A stretch of DNA of 64,000 bases from Nitrincola iocasae (GTDB lineage Bacteria > Pseudomonadota > Gammaproteobacteria > Pseudomonadales > Balneatricaceae), in contig NZ_CP044222.1 of the NCBI RefSeq assembly GCF_008727795.1, forward strand, positions 310,001-374,000, given 5' to 3'. Position 1 is the first letter of the stretch. Each line of letters starts with the position of its first letter. Shown one piece after another: positions 43,103 through 51,876 of this stretch. A model generated the notes under the pieces. It made no database searches, was not told where the DNA came from, and was given only the letters and a program-made list of their open reading frames with translations. The translations under genes and the position numbers were made by a program.

Positions 43103-43347
43103 TAAAACTCCCGAAATTCATCACCGAAGCAACCATGTTGTTCAACGAATTCGTTGTATTTTTGGATCGCAGAGCGGTTTTCTTCAACCCATTGGCTTGC
43201 CGCGCATTTGGCAAGTTCTTCTCTCAAGGCACGTTCTAGCGTGGCTGAGAGGTTAATGTTCATAGCGCGGGTTTTGCTTAGCAGATCACTGTTAACTGAT
43301 AGGTTTGCTGCTTTTTTGGGCGCGTTTGTATTGTAGAGTTCAGCCAT
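43102..43347 (-). CDS. ccdA: CcdA-family antitoxin
   Basis: An 81-residue antitoxin with a ribbon-helix-helix N-terminus (KAANLSVNSDLLSKTRAMNI) and the CcdB-binding C-terminus WVEENRSAIQKYNEFVEQHG then CFGDEF, very like F-plasmid CcdA. It binds and neutralises CcdB and represses the operon. ATG at 43347 gives better spacing to GGGAGG than the ATG three bases upstream. The pair is complete and probably active. Confidence 0.9.
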   Translation of the reverse strand: MAELYNTNAPKKAANLSVNSDLLSKTRAMNINLSATLERALREELAKCAASQWVEENRSAIQKYNEFVEQHGCFGDEFREF

Positions 43348-43416
43348 CATTGCCTCCCGAGAGCTATTATAATTCTCAGTTTATGCGCATTTTAATGCGC
43401 ATTCAAGATTGTCTGG

Positions 43417-44763
43417 TTAGGATAACGCCGCTATACGCTCTTCCAGGCGGCTACGAATATAGGCGACATGCAAGCGCAGGTTGTAGAACTCTTCCATGTA
43501 GGAGAGGGGTACTACGGTATCGGCGACGTCATTTTCAAAGCTTCGTACCAGCTCCAGGTCGCTTTGTAACAGGGTCAGGGGTACATCCGGTTTGGCCAGA
43601 TCATCATCGATAATGCGCAGCTTCTTATACCAGCGGTAGATGCGGCGGCGGATACGCCAGCGGAAAGCCGGGGGTGCCACGCGCATCAGTGGAATCATAA
43701 TGGCGAGTAGCGGAATGATTAAAATAGCCAGTCGGTCGACTAGTGAGGCGAGCCAGAAGGGCAGGTGACGGTGGAGTATGTTGGGACCACGTTCGAGGTA
43801 GTATTGGGCATCGGTTGAAATGGTGATATCGGTTTGCTCTAGTGACGGGAACTGATTGTTGTCGGTGATCAGGTTGATGCGTCCCTGGTCCTGTTTTGCG
43901 GCTTCAATCAGCAGTTGTACCATGGAGCGATGCACATCATTTCGGATGGCGATATAAGTCGCTGGCGCGATGAGTTGGATATCAGTTGCAGGCAGGTTGG
44001 CATTCAGATCAACAACACCCTGGTACAGAGTTACGCCGGTAAGGTAAGGCAGGCGACGGGCCAGCGCCTGAGCGCGGGAAAAGTTCATGACTTGCAGGGA
44101 GGGATCAGACAGTAATTCCGTCATTAACGGTGCATCCGGTGCCATAACAAAGGCGGCCGCATCGATCTCGCCCGCTTGTAGCAGCACCATCGCTTGTTGG
44201 CCGCCTTGTTCCAGCAGCAGATCATTGTCGAGTGCTATATCCAGTAATCCGGCTTCTTCCAGCAAGGCGGTGACCAGTTTGCGTGTACCGCTACCTTCAC
44301 CACCTATGGCCACTTTAAGACCGCTGAGTTGGTCCAGGCGTGCGAGTTCTTGTGTATCTGACAGATTGACCGCTTCCGGTCGGTAAAACACAAACAAGGG
44401 TTCCAGAGCTACGCTGACAACGGCTTCCAGTGGCAGCGCGTCGCCTTCAGGCAGTGTGCCACTCTGCACCAGCGCCGCATCCACTTCACCATTGAGCAGG
44501 CGCTGCCAGTTATCCACGGAACCGGCGGTGTTGATCAGTTCCAGCTCAAATCCACTGTCAGCAAAGGATTTGGCATAGCGTTGCCCGGTTTGCTCGTAAG
44601 CGCCGCCACTGCCACCCGTTGCCAGGGTGAAGCGGCTTGGCGGTGCAGGTTCAACAAATTGCCAGGCGATATAGAAAAATACCGCACCCAGCAGTATGAA
44701 GGGAATCAATACACGGATGGAATCACTAATAAGAGCAAAGAACAGGCGTAGATTTCTGGGCAT
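43417..44763 (-). CDS. TAXI-family TRAP solute-binding protein with two membrane anchors
   Basis: A 448-residue protein with an N-terminal membrane segment (VLIPFILLGAVFFYIAWQFV, residues 18-37), a periplasmic TAXI-type binding domain (FTLATGGSGGAYEQTGQRYA, VDAALVQSG, GLKVAIGGEGSGTRKLV) and a second membrane segment near residue 350 (LAILIIPLLAIMIPLMRV) followed by a basic cytoplasmic tail of about 80 residues. TAXI proteins normally feed TRAP permeases, but no permease gene is adjacent. The double anchoring suggests a sensor or a tethered receptor. It lies at the end of a minus-strand run with a stress protein and a SulP transporter. Confidence 0.85.
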   Translation of the reverse strand: MPRNLRLFFALISDSIRVLIPFILLGAVFFYIAWQFVEPAPPSRFTLATGGSGGAYEQTGQRYAKSFADSGFELELINTAGSVDNWQRLLNGEVDAALVQSGTLPEGDALPLEAVVSVALEPLFVFYRPEAVNLSDTQELARLDQLSGLKVAIGGEGSGTRKLVTALLEEAGLLDIALDNDLLLEQGGQQAMVLLQAGEIDAAAFVMAPDAPLMTELLSDPSLQVMNFSRAQALARRLPYLTGVTLYQGVVDLNANLPATDIQLIAPATYIAIRNDVHRSMVQLLIEAAKQDQGRINLITDNNQFPSLEQTDITISTDAQYYLERGPNILHRHLPFWLASLVDRLAILIIPLLAIMIPLMRVAPPAFRWRIRRRIYRWYKKLRIIDDDLAKPDVPLTLLQSDLELVRSFENDVADTVVPLSYMEEFYNLRLHVAYIRSRLEERIAALS

Positions 44764-44865
44764 CGGCTCGCTTTCCTTGTGGCTAACCCTTGAACTGTAG
44801 CATGCTCAGAGATCAGCGCAATCGCTAGCGTACTTCAGCCCAGTATCAATAACCTGTGGTTGGTC

Positions 44866-45717
44866 TCAGCGCAACAAGAGTACAGGGATCTGGCTGTTCT
44901 GCAGCAGTTTGGTGGTGGTGCTGCCAACCAGAAACTGACGTATGCGGGAGTGGCCGTAAGCGCCCATTACCAGCAGGTCAATATTCAATTCTGTGACGGT
45001 AGCATTGATCACCTTGTCGACATCACCGGCACGAATTTCCTGCGTTACCTCAAAACCGGCTTTTTCCAGTTTGCTGGCAGCCGCTTTGAGTTCTTCACGC
45101 AGGGTGTTGGTGTCCGCACCTATGGTGAGCAGCGTACAGGGAATGCCTTTGAACAAGGGGCTGCTGGCGACCATGTTGACGACTTTGTTGGTGGTGGCGC
45201 TGCCATCATAGGCGATCAGGAAGCGTTCCGGTACCTTGAAGTCACCCATGGTGATCAGCATCGGGCGGTGCATTGTCCGGATAACGCTTTCCAGATGGGT
45301 ACCGATATGCGATGCACTGTTTTCGTGGCTGCCTTCACGTCCCATGACCAGCAGGCGGATGTCATCTTCCTGTTCAGACAGGCTTTCAATCAGATCGCCA
45401 TGCAGTTGCAGGGTTTCGGCTGTGTCTATGCCTGTATCAGCAACGCGCTGTTTGGCGTCCTGCAGCATCAGTCGCCCTTGCTCCTTGATGATTTTTGAAC
45501 GCTGTTCATCCAGTTGCGAAAGCTCATCCAGCAGATGCTCCCGCGTACCCAGGCCGATGTTGCCGCTGAGATTAGCCTTGGCAGGCTTTTCTGCTTTTTC
45601 AAGGATATGCAGAATCACCAGAGGCGCCTGCATCTGCAGGCTGGACCAGGCGGCATAATCGCAAACGGTTTCGGCGGTATGGTTGAAGGTGTCGATACAC
45701 GCGATTACTTTGCTCAT
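44866..45717 (-). CDS. tandem universal stress protein
   Basis: Two Usp domains in 283 residues. The C-terminal one has the ATP-binding signature GAYGHSRIRQFLVGS, and the first has the weaker VMGREGSHENSASHIGTH. Such proteins bind ATP and help survival under stress; their biochemical role is unclear. The gene ends 100 bp before the TAXI gene and begins 13 bp after the SulP stop on the same strand. Usp next to SulP is a recurring pairing and may reflect regulation of the transporter. Confidence 0.9.
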   Translation of the reverse strand: MSKVIACIDTFNHTAETVCDYAAWSSLQMQAPLVILHILEKAEKPAKANLSGNIGLGTREHLLDELSQLDEQRSKIIKEQGRLMLQDAKQRVADTGIDTAETLQLHGDLIESLSEQEDDIRLLVMGREGSHENSASHIGTHLESVIRTMHRPMLITMGDFKVPERFLIAYDGSATTNKVVNMVASSPLFKGIPCTLLTIGADTNTLREELKAAASKLEKAGFEVTQEIRAGDVDKVINATVTELNIDLLVMGAYGHSRIRQFLVGSTTTKLLQNSQIPVLLLR

Positions 45718-45730
45718 TATTTCTTCCTTA

Positions 45731-47209
45731 TTAGTGGCTCATCAGCTTATCGACAGCATCGGGCTTATCATGCACGCCAAAACGGTCAACGATGGTGGCA
45801 CTGGCTTCATTCATGCCAATGATTTCCACTTCAACGCCTTCGCGACGAAACTTAATCACGACCTTATCCAGTGCGGCAACGCCGGTAATGTCCCAAAAAT
45901 GTGCGCGACTGAGATCGATCACCACATTATCAAGATCCTCTTTGAAGTTAAAGGATTCGGTGAACTGGTCAGATGAACTGAAAAACACCTGTCCCACCAC
46001 GGTGTAAACGCGAGTGGTTTGCTCTTTAAGTTCTGATCCAACATACATAAACTTGCCTACTTTGTTGGCAAAGTTGATCGCGGCAATCAGTACCCCGACA
46101 AACACGCCGTAGGCCAGGTTATGTGTAGCAACGACGACAACGACGGTGGCAACCATGACAACATTGGTCGACATAGGGTGTTTTTTCAGATCTTTGATCG
46201 ATGTCCAGCTAAAGGTACCGATAGAGACCATGATCATAACCGCTACCAGTGCGGCCATGGGAATCTGGCCGATCCAGTCACTCAGGAATACCACCATAAA
46301 CAGCAGGAAAACACCGGCGGTCATTGTTGATAGCCGTCCGCGACCGCCTGATTTAATGTTGATAATAGATTGGCCAATCATCGCACAACCGGCCATGCCG
46401 CCGATCAGGCCAGCACCAATATTGGCGATGCCCTGGCCCTTGCACTCACGGTTTTTGTCGCTTTTAGTATCGGTCAGATCATCAACAATGGTTGCGGTCA
46501 TCAGTGATTCCAGCAGACCCACAACAGCCAGAGCTGCAGAATAGGGTAGAATGATCCACAGGGTTTCCAGATTCAGGGGCACGTCGGGCCAGAGGAAGAT
46601 AGGCAAGGTATCAGGTAGCTTACCCATGTCGCTGACCGTGCGGATATCCAGATCCAGCAGTAAATACAGCCCGGTTAACACCAGAATACAGACCAGTGGC
46701 GATGGAATGGTTTTGTTGATGTAAGGAAATAGATAAATAATGGCCAGGCCCACGGCGGTCATGGCATAGACATGCCAGCTAACGTTGGTTAATTCAGGTA
46801 ATTGCGCCATAAAGATCAGGATGGCCAGGGCGTTAACGAAACCAGTGACCACAGAGCGGGATACAAAGCGCATCAGGCTGCCGAGCTTTATGTAACCGGC
46901 AATAATTTGTAATACACCGGTCAGCAGGGTAGCGGCCAGCAGATATTCCAGACCATGATCACGAACCAGTGTCACCATCAGCAAGGCCATGGCACCGGTC
47001 GCGGCCGAGATCATACCTGGGCGGCCCCCGACGATAGCGATGATTACGGCAATACAGAAGGAAGCATACAGGCCCACGCGCGGGTCAACACCGGCAATAA
47101 TAGAGAAGGCAATGGCTTCAGGGATTAGAGCAAGCGCAACAACTATACCTGCAAGCAGGTCACCGCGAATATTGCCAAACCAGTCTTGGCGCGTCGAAGA
47201 AAGAAGCAT
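45731..47209 (-). CDS. SulP-family anion transporter with STAS domain
   Basis: A 492-residue inner-membrane transporter: GDLLAGIVVALALIPEAIAF at the N-terminus, about ten to twelve membrane segments, IANIGAGLIGGMAGCAMIGQ in the core, and a C-terminal STAS domain (VVIDLSRAHFWDITGVAALD, about residues 420-440). SulP proteins carry sulfate, bicarbonate or other anions, and marine forms are often sodium-dependent bicarbonate importers; the substrate cannot be fixed from sequence. It is the first gene of the SulP-Usp pair. Confidence 0.9.
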   Translation of the reverse strand: MLLSSTRQDWFGNIRGDLLAGIVVALALIPEAIAFSIIAGVDPRVGLYASFCIAVIIAIVGGRPGMISAATGAMALLMVTLVRDHGLEYLLAATLLTGVLQIIAGYIKLGSLMRFVSRSVVTGFVNALAILIFMAQLPELTNVSWHVYAMTAVGLAIIYLFPYINKTIPSPLVCILVLTGLYLLLDLDIRTVSDMGKLPDTLPIFLWPDVPLNLETLWIILPYSAALAVVGLLESLMTATIVDDLTDTKSDKNRECKGQGIANIGAGLIGGMAGCAMIGQSIINIKSGGRGRLSTMTAGVFLLFMVVFLSDWIGQIPMAALVAVMIMVSIGTFSWTSIKDLKKHPMSTNVVMVATVVVVVATHNLAYGVFVGVLIAAINFANKVGKFMYVGSELKEQTTRVYTVVGQVFFSSSDQFTESFNFKEDLDNVVIDLSRAHFWDITGVAALDKVVIKFRREGVEVEIIGMNEASATIVDRFGVHDKPDAVDKLMSH

Positions 47210-47283
47210 AGAACATTCCGTTTAGTCAGTTAGCATAGTGGCTGAAATCCAGGAGGAATCAGCGTCATCATTATAAGAGTGGG

Positions 47284-47296
47284 TTGATCAGATCAA
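47284..47296. promoter_or_regulatory. short palindrome upstream of the SulP gene
   Basis: TTGATC-A-GATCAA is a perfect 6-bp inverted repeat around one base, 75 bp upstream of the SulP start in the 398-bp gap between divergent genes. It could be an operator; it is short enough to be chance. Confidence 0.25.
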
Positions 47297-47519
47297 TGCA
47301 AATGCTGTGCCCGGCCGGGATATAGAGTGGGCTGGCTGAATTGCTATCAGCCTAGCATGACATTGTGACAGCACAGGGTACGTAAGGTCATCCGTGCTGG
47401 GTGAGCGCTAGGGCGGACTCATGATCAAAAACAAAGCGGCATCCCGATAAACATGGGTTATTGGAAGGGCGAAAATTATATAGAACTCTTGGTGCGAAGT
47501 AAATTTTGCTATGGCAAAG

Positions 47520-47544
47520 GTGACGCAAATCATCCTTGCGTCAC
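47520..47544. promoter_or_regulatory. 9-bp perfect inverted repeat upstream of the acyltransferase gene
   Basis: GTGACGCAA and TTGCGTCAC flank ATCATCC in the same 398-bp gap, 64 bp before the start codon at 47608. No T-tract follows, so it looks like a dimeric-regulator site and not a terminator. TAGAAT at 47567-47572 could be a -10 box. Confidence 0.5.
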
Positions 47545-47607
47545 TGTAATTTGAGCACAAACAGGCTAGAATGCGCGTTTTCCACAGTCAGGTTGTTGGT
47601 ATTATCC

Positions 47608-48747
47608 ATGAGCGAACAGAATCAGAACGCTGATCCGTTTCAGTCGATTCGCCCCTATCGAGATAATGAGGTCGCAGAAGTCCTGAACCGCATGATTCGG
47701 GATAACGAGTTGGTCGATGTGATTACTCACTACCAGTTTCCCCGGTTGCCACGTTTTATGCGGCGTTTGTTAAGACCTGTGGTCCGCATTGGTTTGGCGG
47801 CCAAGGTGGGTGATATAGAAAATATTACCAGCTTTCAGAAGTTTATCGCCAACTATATGACCAAGATGATTAATCGTTCGACCAGCAAGCTTAGCTGCAG
47901 CGGTATTGATCGTCTCGACCCGCAAGAGTCCTATCTGTTTGTATCCAATCATCGTGATATTGCCATGGACCCGGCTTTCGTCAATTGGGCGCTGTATCAG
48001 TATGGTTTGAATACAGTGCGTATTGCCATCGGCGATAATCTGCTACGCAAACCCTATATTTCGGATTTGATGCGTCTGAACAAAAGTTTTATCGTCAGGC
48101 GCTCGATCAAGGCACCCCGCGAAATGATGGCGGCGATGACACTGCTGTCAGGCTATATAGATCACAGCATCACTACCGGTCACTCTGTCTGGATCGCGCA
48201 ACGAGAAGGGCGCTCCAAAGATGGCAATGATCGCACGGACCCAACTCTGCTGAAAATGTTCTATATGTCACATCGCAAGCAGCGAAGCTTTGCTGAAATG
48301 GTTGAGCGTCTTAATATCGTTCCTGTTTCTATCTCTTATGAGTTTGATCCTTGTGATGCCTTAAAAGCCAAAGAGCTGGCAGCGGTGGCGACCGAGGGCA
48401 AGTATCAAAAATCAGAGTTTGAAGATATCGATAGTATTGTCAAAGGCATTACCGGTGCCAAGGGGCATGTGCATGTCGACTTTGGCGAGCCGATAAAGGG
48501 TAACTTTGACACCCCGGAGGCGCTGGCGGCCGAAATTGATCGGCAGATACTTAGTGGCTACTATCTGCATCCGACTCACCTGGCTGCGGCAGGGCGAACC
48601 GAGTCAGATGTCGCTAGGCAACTACTGCAGGAGCGTCTGGTGCAGGTGGACGAGCTGGCTCAGCCCTATTTGAAAAATATGTATGCTAATCCGGTATTCA
48701 ATCGTGAACGAGTTGAACAAGCGGCCAAGGGGGTAAAAAGTGCTTAA
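47608..48747 (+). CDS. PlsB/PlsC-type glycerolipid acyltransferase
   Basis: A 379-residue acyltransferase with the catalytic histidine motif SNHRDIAMDP (near residue 115), then LNKSFIVRR and WIAQREGRSKDGND, matching blocks I-III of the glycerol-phosphate acyltransferase superfamily. The histidine box reads HRDxxxD instead of the usual HxxxxD, a form known from a subgroup of bacterial proteins often next to a PlsC-like gene. It lacks clear membrane helices. ATG at 47608 is preferred to an upstream in-frame codon at 47536. The next acyltransferase gene overlaps its stop by eight bases. Confidence 0.84.
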   Translation: MSEQNQNADPFQSIRPYRDNEVAEVLNRMIRDNELVDVITHYQFPRLPRFMRRLLRPVVRIGLAAKVGDIENITSFQKFIANYMTKMINRSTSKLSCSGIDRLDPQESYLFVSNHRDIAMDPAFVNWALYQYGLNTVRIAIGDNLLRKPYISDLMRLNKSFIVRRSIKAPREMMAAMTLLSGYIDHSITTGHSVWIAQREGRSKDGNDRTDPTLLKMFYMSHRKQRSFAEMVERLNIVPVSISYEFDPCDALKAKELAAVATEGKYQKSEFEDIDSIVKGITGAKGHVHVDFGEPIKGNFDTPEALAAEIDRQILSGYYLHPTHLAAAGRTESDVARQLLQERLVQVDELAQPYLKNMYANPVFNRERVEQAAKGVKSA

Positions 48748-49456
48748 ATTACGTGCTTTTTTATTTGCAGCAGGCTTTTATCCCTTAACCATCCTCTACG
48801 CTATACCCTGTTTGTTGATCGGTCCGCTGCTGCCGTTTCGGGCGCGTTTTTCTTTCCTGACAGGGATTAACTACTTTTACATCTGGTGGCTGAGGGTAAC
48901 CTGTGGTGTTAAAACTCAGGTGACAGGTCTGGAAAACCTGCCTAAAGACCGCCCCTATGTAGCCTTGTCAAATCACCAGAGTGAGTGGGAAACCTTGTAT
49001 TTTCAGTTGGTCTTCCGACCCCAGTCGGTAGTACTCAAGCGCGAGTTGTTGAAAATTCCCTTTTTTGGCTGGGCGCTGGCATTGTTGAAACCGATTGCAC
49101 TGGATCGCTCACAGCGCCGTGAAGCGCTCAAACAACTGCTCCGGCAGGGTAAGGAGCGGCTGTCTGAGGGAATTCCGGTAGTTATTTTTCCGCAAGGTAC
49201 GCGTGTCGCAGTTGGCAAAGAGGGGCGGTTTAACAAGGGTGGCACTATGTTAGCGGTGAGCCAGGGCGTACCTGTTGTTCCCGTGGTGCATAATGCCGGC
49301 ATCTGCTGGCCGGGAAAATCCTTCGTTAAACACCCAGGTACGGTACAACTGGTTATCGGTGAGCCGATTGAAACTCAGGGTCGCAGCGTTGATGAGGTGC
49401 AGCAGGAAGTGATGGCGTGGATGATGGCGCAGATGAAAGCGATCGGGGCCGCTTGA
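48740..49456 (+). CDS. 1-acyl-sn-glycerol-3-phosphate acyltransferase (PlsC-like)
   Basis: A 238-residue PlsC-family enzyme that adds the second acyl chain to lysophosphatidate. Motifs: catalytic SNHQSEWE (HxxxxE variant, near residue 78), FGWALALLKPIALDRS, and IFPQGTRVAVGKEGRFNKGG. One or two N-terminal hydrophobic segments anchor it (LFAAGFYPLTILYAIPCLLI). The GTG start overlaps the previous gene, so the two acyltransferases probably act together on one lipid or in series. It converges with pxpC five bases later. Confidence 0.92.
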   Translation: MLKLRAFLFAAGFYPLTILYAIPCLLIGPLLPFRARFSFLTGINYFYIWWLRVTCGVKTQVTGLENLPKDRPYVALSNHQSEWETLYFQLVFRPQSVVLKRELLKIPFFGWALALLKPIALDRSQRREALKQLLRQGKERLSEGIPVVIFPQGTRVAVGKEGRFNKGGTMLAVSQGVPVVPVVHNAGICWPGKSFVKHPGTVQLVIGEPIETQGRSVDEVQQEVMAWMMAQMKAIGAA

Positions 49457-49461
49457 CAGGT

Positions 49462-50403
49462 CTAGCGGAAGAAACGTAGAAAAGCAGCTTCCTGCTGTTG
49501 TGCTTGCTCAAGGTTGATAGAACGTAACTGTACAGTCTGCCCCGGTCGAACTTGTGCCAAATGATCCAGGCTGCGCAAGGTGACAAATCCGGGTTTCGGG
49601 TAGCCGCCAATGCTTTGGCGTTCATTCAACAGAATAATGGGTTGGCCTGAGGGTGGCAGTTGTACTGTGCCTGCAGCGACACCTTCTGATATCAGGGCGC
49701 GTGCCGTCGTTTCCAGTTTAGGGCCTTCCAGTAGTGCCGCCATACGGTTAGAGTTGCTGGACAGGGTCCAGTTGCTGGTCAGCAGAGCCTCGGTGATGTC
49801 TTCGCTCACTTGGCTGTGTGGGTTAGGATAAAAGTCCAGTTGTGCGGGTGAGCTGTAGTCAGGAATAAACTGGCTGGGCAGGCTCGTCAGTGCACAGCGA
49901 TGTTCTGCCTGGGTCGGCTGATAGGCTAAATGATCGCCGCTTTTCAGGGCTGATCCTAGTCCGTCCAACCCTCCGAGTTGCTCCCGCAGCACACAAGAGC
50001 GGCTTTCTCCCAGCCCTTTGGGGGTTTTCCAGCCTCCACGAATGCATAAGTAAGCGCGCATACCGCTGGTGGCATAACCCGTCTCCAGCACGTCACCCGC
50101 TTCAACAGCTTGGGTTTGCCAAGGGGCGATTGCTTGGCCATTCAAGCGGGCTTTTAGATCTGCTCCGGTCAGTGCTATTTGTGTCGCCTGCATAAAGCGG
50201 CCCTTCAGACCGCCGATAGTGATTTCCACGGCAGCAGCGCCCCAACGATTGCCTACCAAACGATTGCCCCAGGCCCAGGCATGCCGATCCATAACACCCC
50301 CTACGGTCAAGCCCAGATGTGCACAACGCTGGCGTCCGGCATCTTCAATCAGGCTGAGTACACCGGTGGCGGTAATGTCCAGGTAGTGAGATTGATCAGT
50401 CAC
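49462..50403 (-). CDS. pxpC: 5-oxoprolinase subunit C
   Basis: PxpC, of the KipA/biotin-dependent carboxyltransferase family, works with PxpA and PxpB in ATP-driven cleavage of 5-oxoproline to glutamate. The pattern LSLIEDAGRQRCAHLGLTVG, GAAAVEITIGG, LLNERQSIGGYPKPGFV and ATLRSLDHLAQVRPGQ-like ending is characteristic. The GTG at 50403 overlaps the pxpB stop by eight bases and has GGGGAG upstream; ATGs at 50418 and 50430 lie inside pxpB. Length from this start is about 313 residues. Confidence 0.92.
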   Translation of the reverse strand: MTDQSHYLDITATGVLSLIEDAGRQRCAHLGLTVGGVMDRHAWAWGNRLVGNRWGAAAVEITIGGLKGRFMQATQIALTGADLKARLNGQAIAPWQTQAVEAGDVLETGYATSGMRAYLCIRGGWKTPKGLGESRSCVLREQLGGLDGLGSALKSGDHLAYQPTQAEHRCALTSLPSQFIPDYSSPAQLDFYPNPHSQVSEDITEALLTSNWTLSSNSNRMAALLEGPKLETTARALISEGVAAGTVQLPPSGQPIILLNERQSIGGYPKPGFVTLRSLDHLAQVRPGQTVQLRSINLEQAQQQEAAFLRFFR

Positions 50404-51118
50404 AGGATAGCTCCCCATTGAGCAGATCATCCAGATTGCCGCCTAGCTGAATAAATGTTTCTTTATCCACAGGATGAAAGCGTACGCGCTGGCCGGGTTG
50501 CAGCAGGGCAGGTGGGTCAGCCTGCACATTGAAGAGTTTCATCGGCGTGCGACCCAAAAGCCGCCAGCCTCCGGGTGAGTCGATCGGATAGATAGCTGTC
50601 TGGTTGTCGGCAATCGCCACGCTGCCAGCCGGGACCCGCGCTCTGGGTGTTTCCAGGCGCGTGACTTGGAGGTCAGGATGGGTTTCTCCCATATAGGCAA
50701 ACCCGGGAGCGAAACCCAGCGCATAGACCCGGTACTCCTGCTGACAGTGGCGCCGAATAATATCCTCGACTGTGCAGTGTTTCTGCTCGGCCAGCGCGAC
50801 CAGATCCGGACCGGTGGTGTGTGGATCGTAATAGACCGGTATGTTGATTGGTTCAGCGTCTGCCAGCGGTGTGTCAGGGGGGCGGTTATTCAGTAAAGGC
50901 GTAATACGAGTCAGTAACGAGGCCTGGGTGTCCTGCAACAGGTCGTACTCGATCAACAGTGTGGTGTAGGCCGGTGTCAGATTCAATATCCGATCACCTA
51001 GCGAGTTTTGTAGCCGTAGACTGATCTGGTGGATGCTGGCGCTGAGTTCAGGGCTCATCACCTCAGCAAAACGCAGCAATAGCGCATTAACGCCTGCGGT
51101 TTCAGCAGACCAGCGCAT
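50396..51118 (-). CDS. pxpB: 5-oxoprolinase subunit B
   Basis: PxpB (KipI/YbgJ type) forms the ATP-dependent complex with PxpC. The 240-residue protein shows NLTPAYTTLLIEYDLLQ, YALGFAPGFAYMGETHPDLQ, PRARVPAGSVAIADNQTAIY and SPGGWRLLGRTPMKLF, all family landmarks. It is somewhat longer than E. coli YbgJ at the N-terminus. It starts one base after the pxpA stop and overlaps pxpC, so all three subunits are made in one operon in the order A-B-C. Confidence 0.94.
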   Translation of the reverse strand: MRWSAETAGVNALLLRFAEVMSPELSASIHQISLRLQNSLGDRILNLTPAYTTLLIEYDLLQDTQASLLTRITPLLNNRPPDTPLADAEPINIPVYYDPHTTGPDLVALAEQKHCTVEDIIRRHCQQEYRVYALGFAPGFAYMGETHPDLQVTRLETPRARVPAGSVAIADNQTAIYPIDSPGGWRLLGRTPMKLFNVQADPPALLQPGQRVRFHPVDKETFIQLGGNLDDLLNGELSCD

Positions 51119-51119
51119 C

Positions 51120-51863
51120 TTAGCGCTGCCTCAGTGCCTGGTGGATGGCTGTTACGGTGGCGATAGATTGTTCATTGTCACCATGTACGCAGAGACTGTC
51201 GGCTTTGAGCGTTAAGGGGCCAGATGGGGTTGTGACGCACTGTTGCTTTGCCAGACTAATCGCCTGTGCCAATATCAGCTCGCGGTCCTGGTGTACTGCA
51301 CCGGGTTCACTGCGCGGCATTAATAAGCCCTCATGGGTATAGGCGCGATCAGCAAAGGCTTCGAAAATAAGCGGGAGTTGACACTGCTCGGCGAGGGCTT
51401 GCGCCGCGGTATTATCCGCTCGGCTTAACAGCATCAGACTCAAAGGTGTTTTGTCGGTTTGATTGAGTGCTGCAATTGCTTGCATAACACCCTGCAGCAG
51501 GACAGGATCTGACATCATGTCGTTATAGAGTGCGCCATGGGGTTTGACATAATCCACCTGACCCCCTTCGGCCCGGGTGATGGCTTGCAAGGCGCCAACT
51601 TGATAGTGAATTAATGCGCGAAGCTCATCCTTGCTGACCTTGAGGCTGCGACGACCAAAACCAATCAGATCAGGGTAAGCTGGGTGTGCACCGATACTGA
51701 CCTGATGCTCTAGCGCCAGAATAACAGTTTTTTGCATGGTGAGCGGGTCTGAGGCGTGAAAGCCGCAAGCGATGTTGGCCTGATCCAGCCAGGGGATAAC
51801 TTCGGCATCCCGACCCAGGGGCCAGATGCCGAAGCTTTCACCTACGTCCGCATTGAGCAGCAT
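51120..51863 (-). CDS. pxpA: 5-oxoprolinase subunit A
   Basis: PxpA, the LamB/YcsF family subunit, removes the phosphorylated oxoproline intermediate. It opens LLNADVGESFGIWPLG, continues ANIACGFHASDPLTMQKTV, then IGAHPAYPDLIGFGRR and YVKPHGALYNDM, with the conserved aspartate and histidines of the family. Length is 247 residues from the ATG at 51863; an open frame extending to 51965 runs inside fabB and does not fit the family. pxpABC lie 13 bp downstream of fabB on the same strand, so they may be read through from the fab operon. Confidence 0.95.
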   Translation of the reverse strand: MLLNADVGESFGIWPLGRDAEVIPWLDQANIACGFHASDPLTMQKTVILALEHQVSIGAHPAYPDLIGFGRRSLKVSKDELRALIHYQVGALQAITRAEGGQVDYVKPHGALYNDMMSDPVLLQGVMQAIAALNQTDKTPLSLMLLSRADNTAAQALAEQCQLPLIFEAFADRAYTHEGLLMPRSEPGAVHQDRELILAQAISLAKQQCVTTPSGPLTLKADSLCVHGDNEQSIATVTAIHQALRQR

Positions 51864-51876
51864 AGGTTGATGGGGA

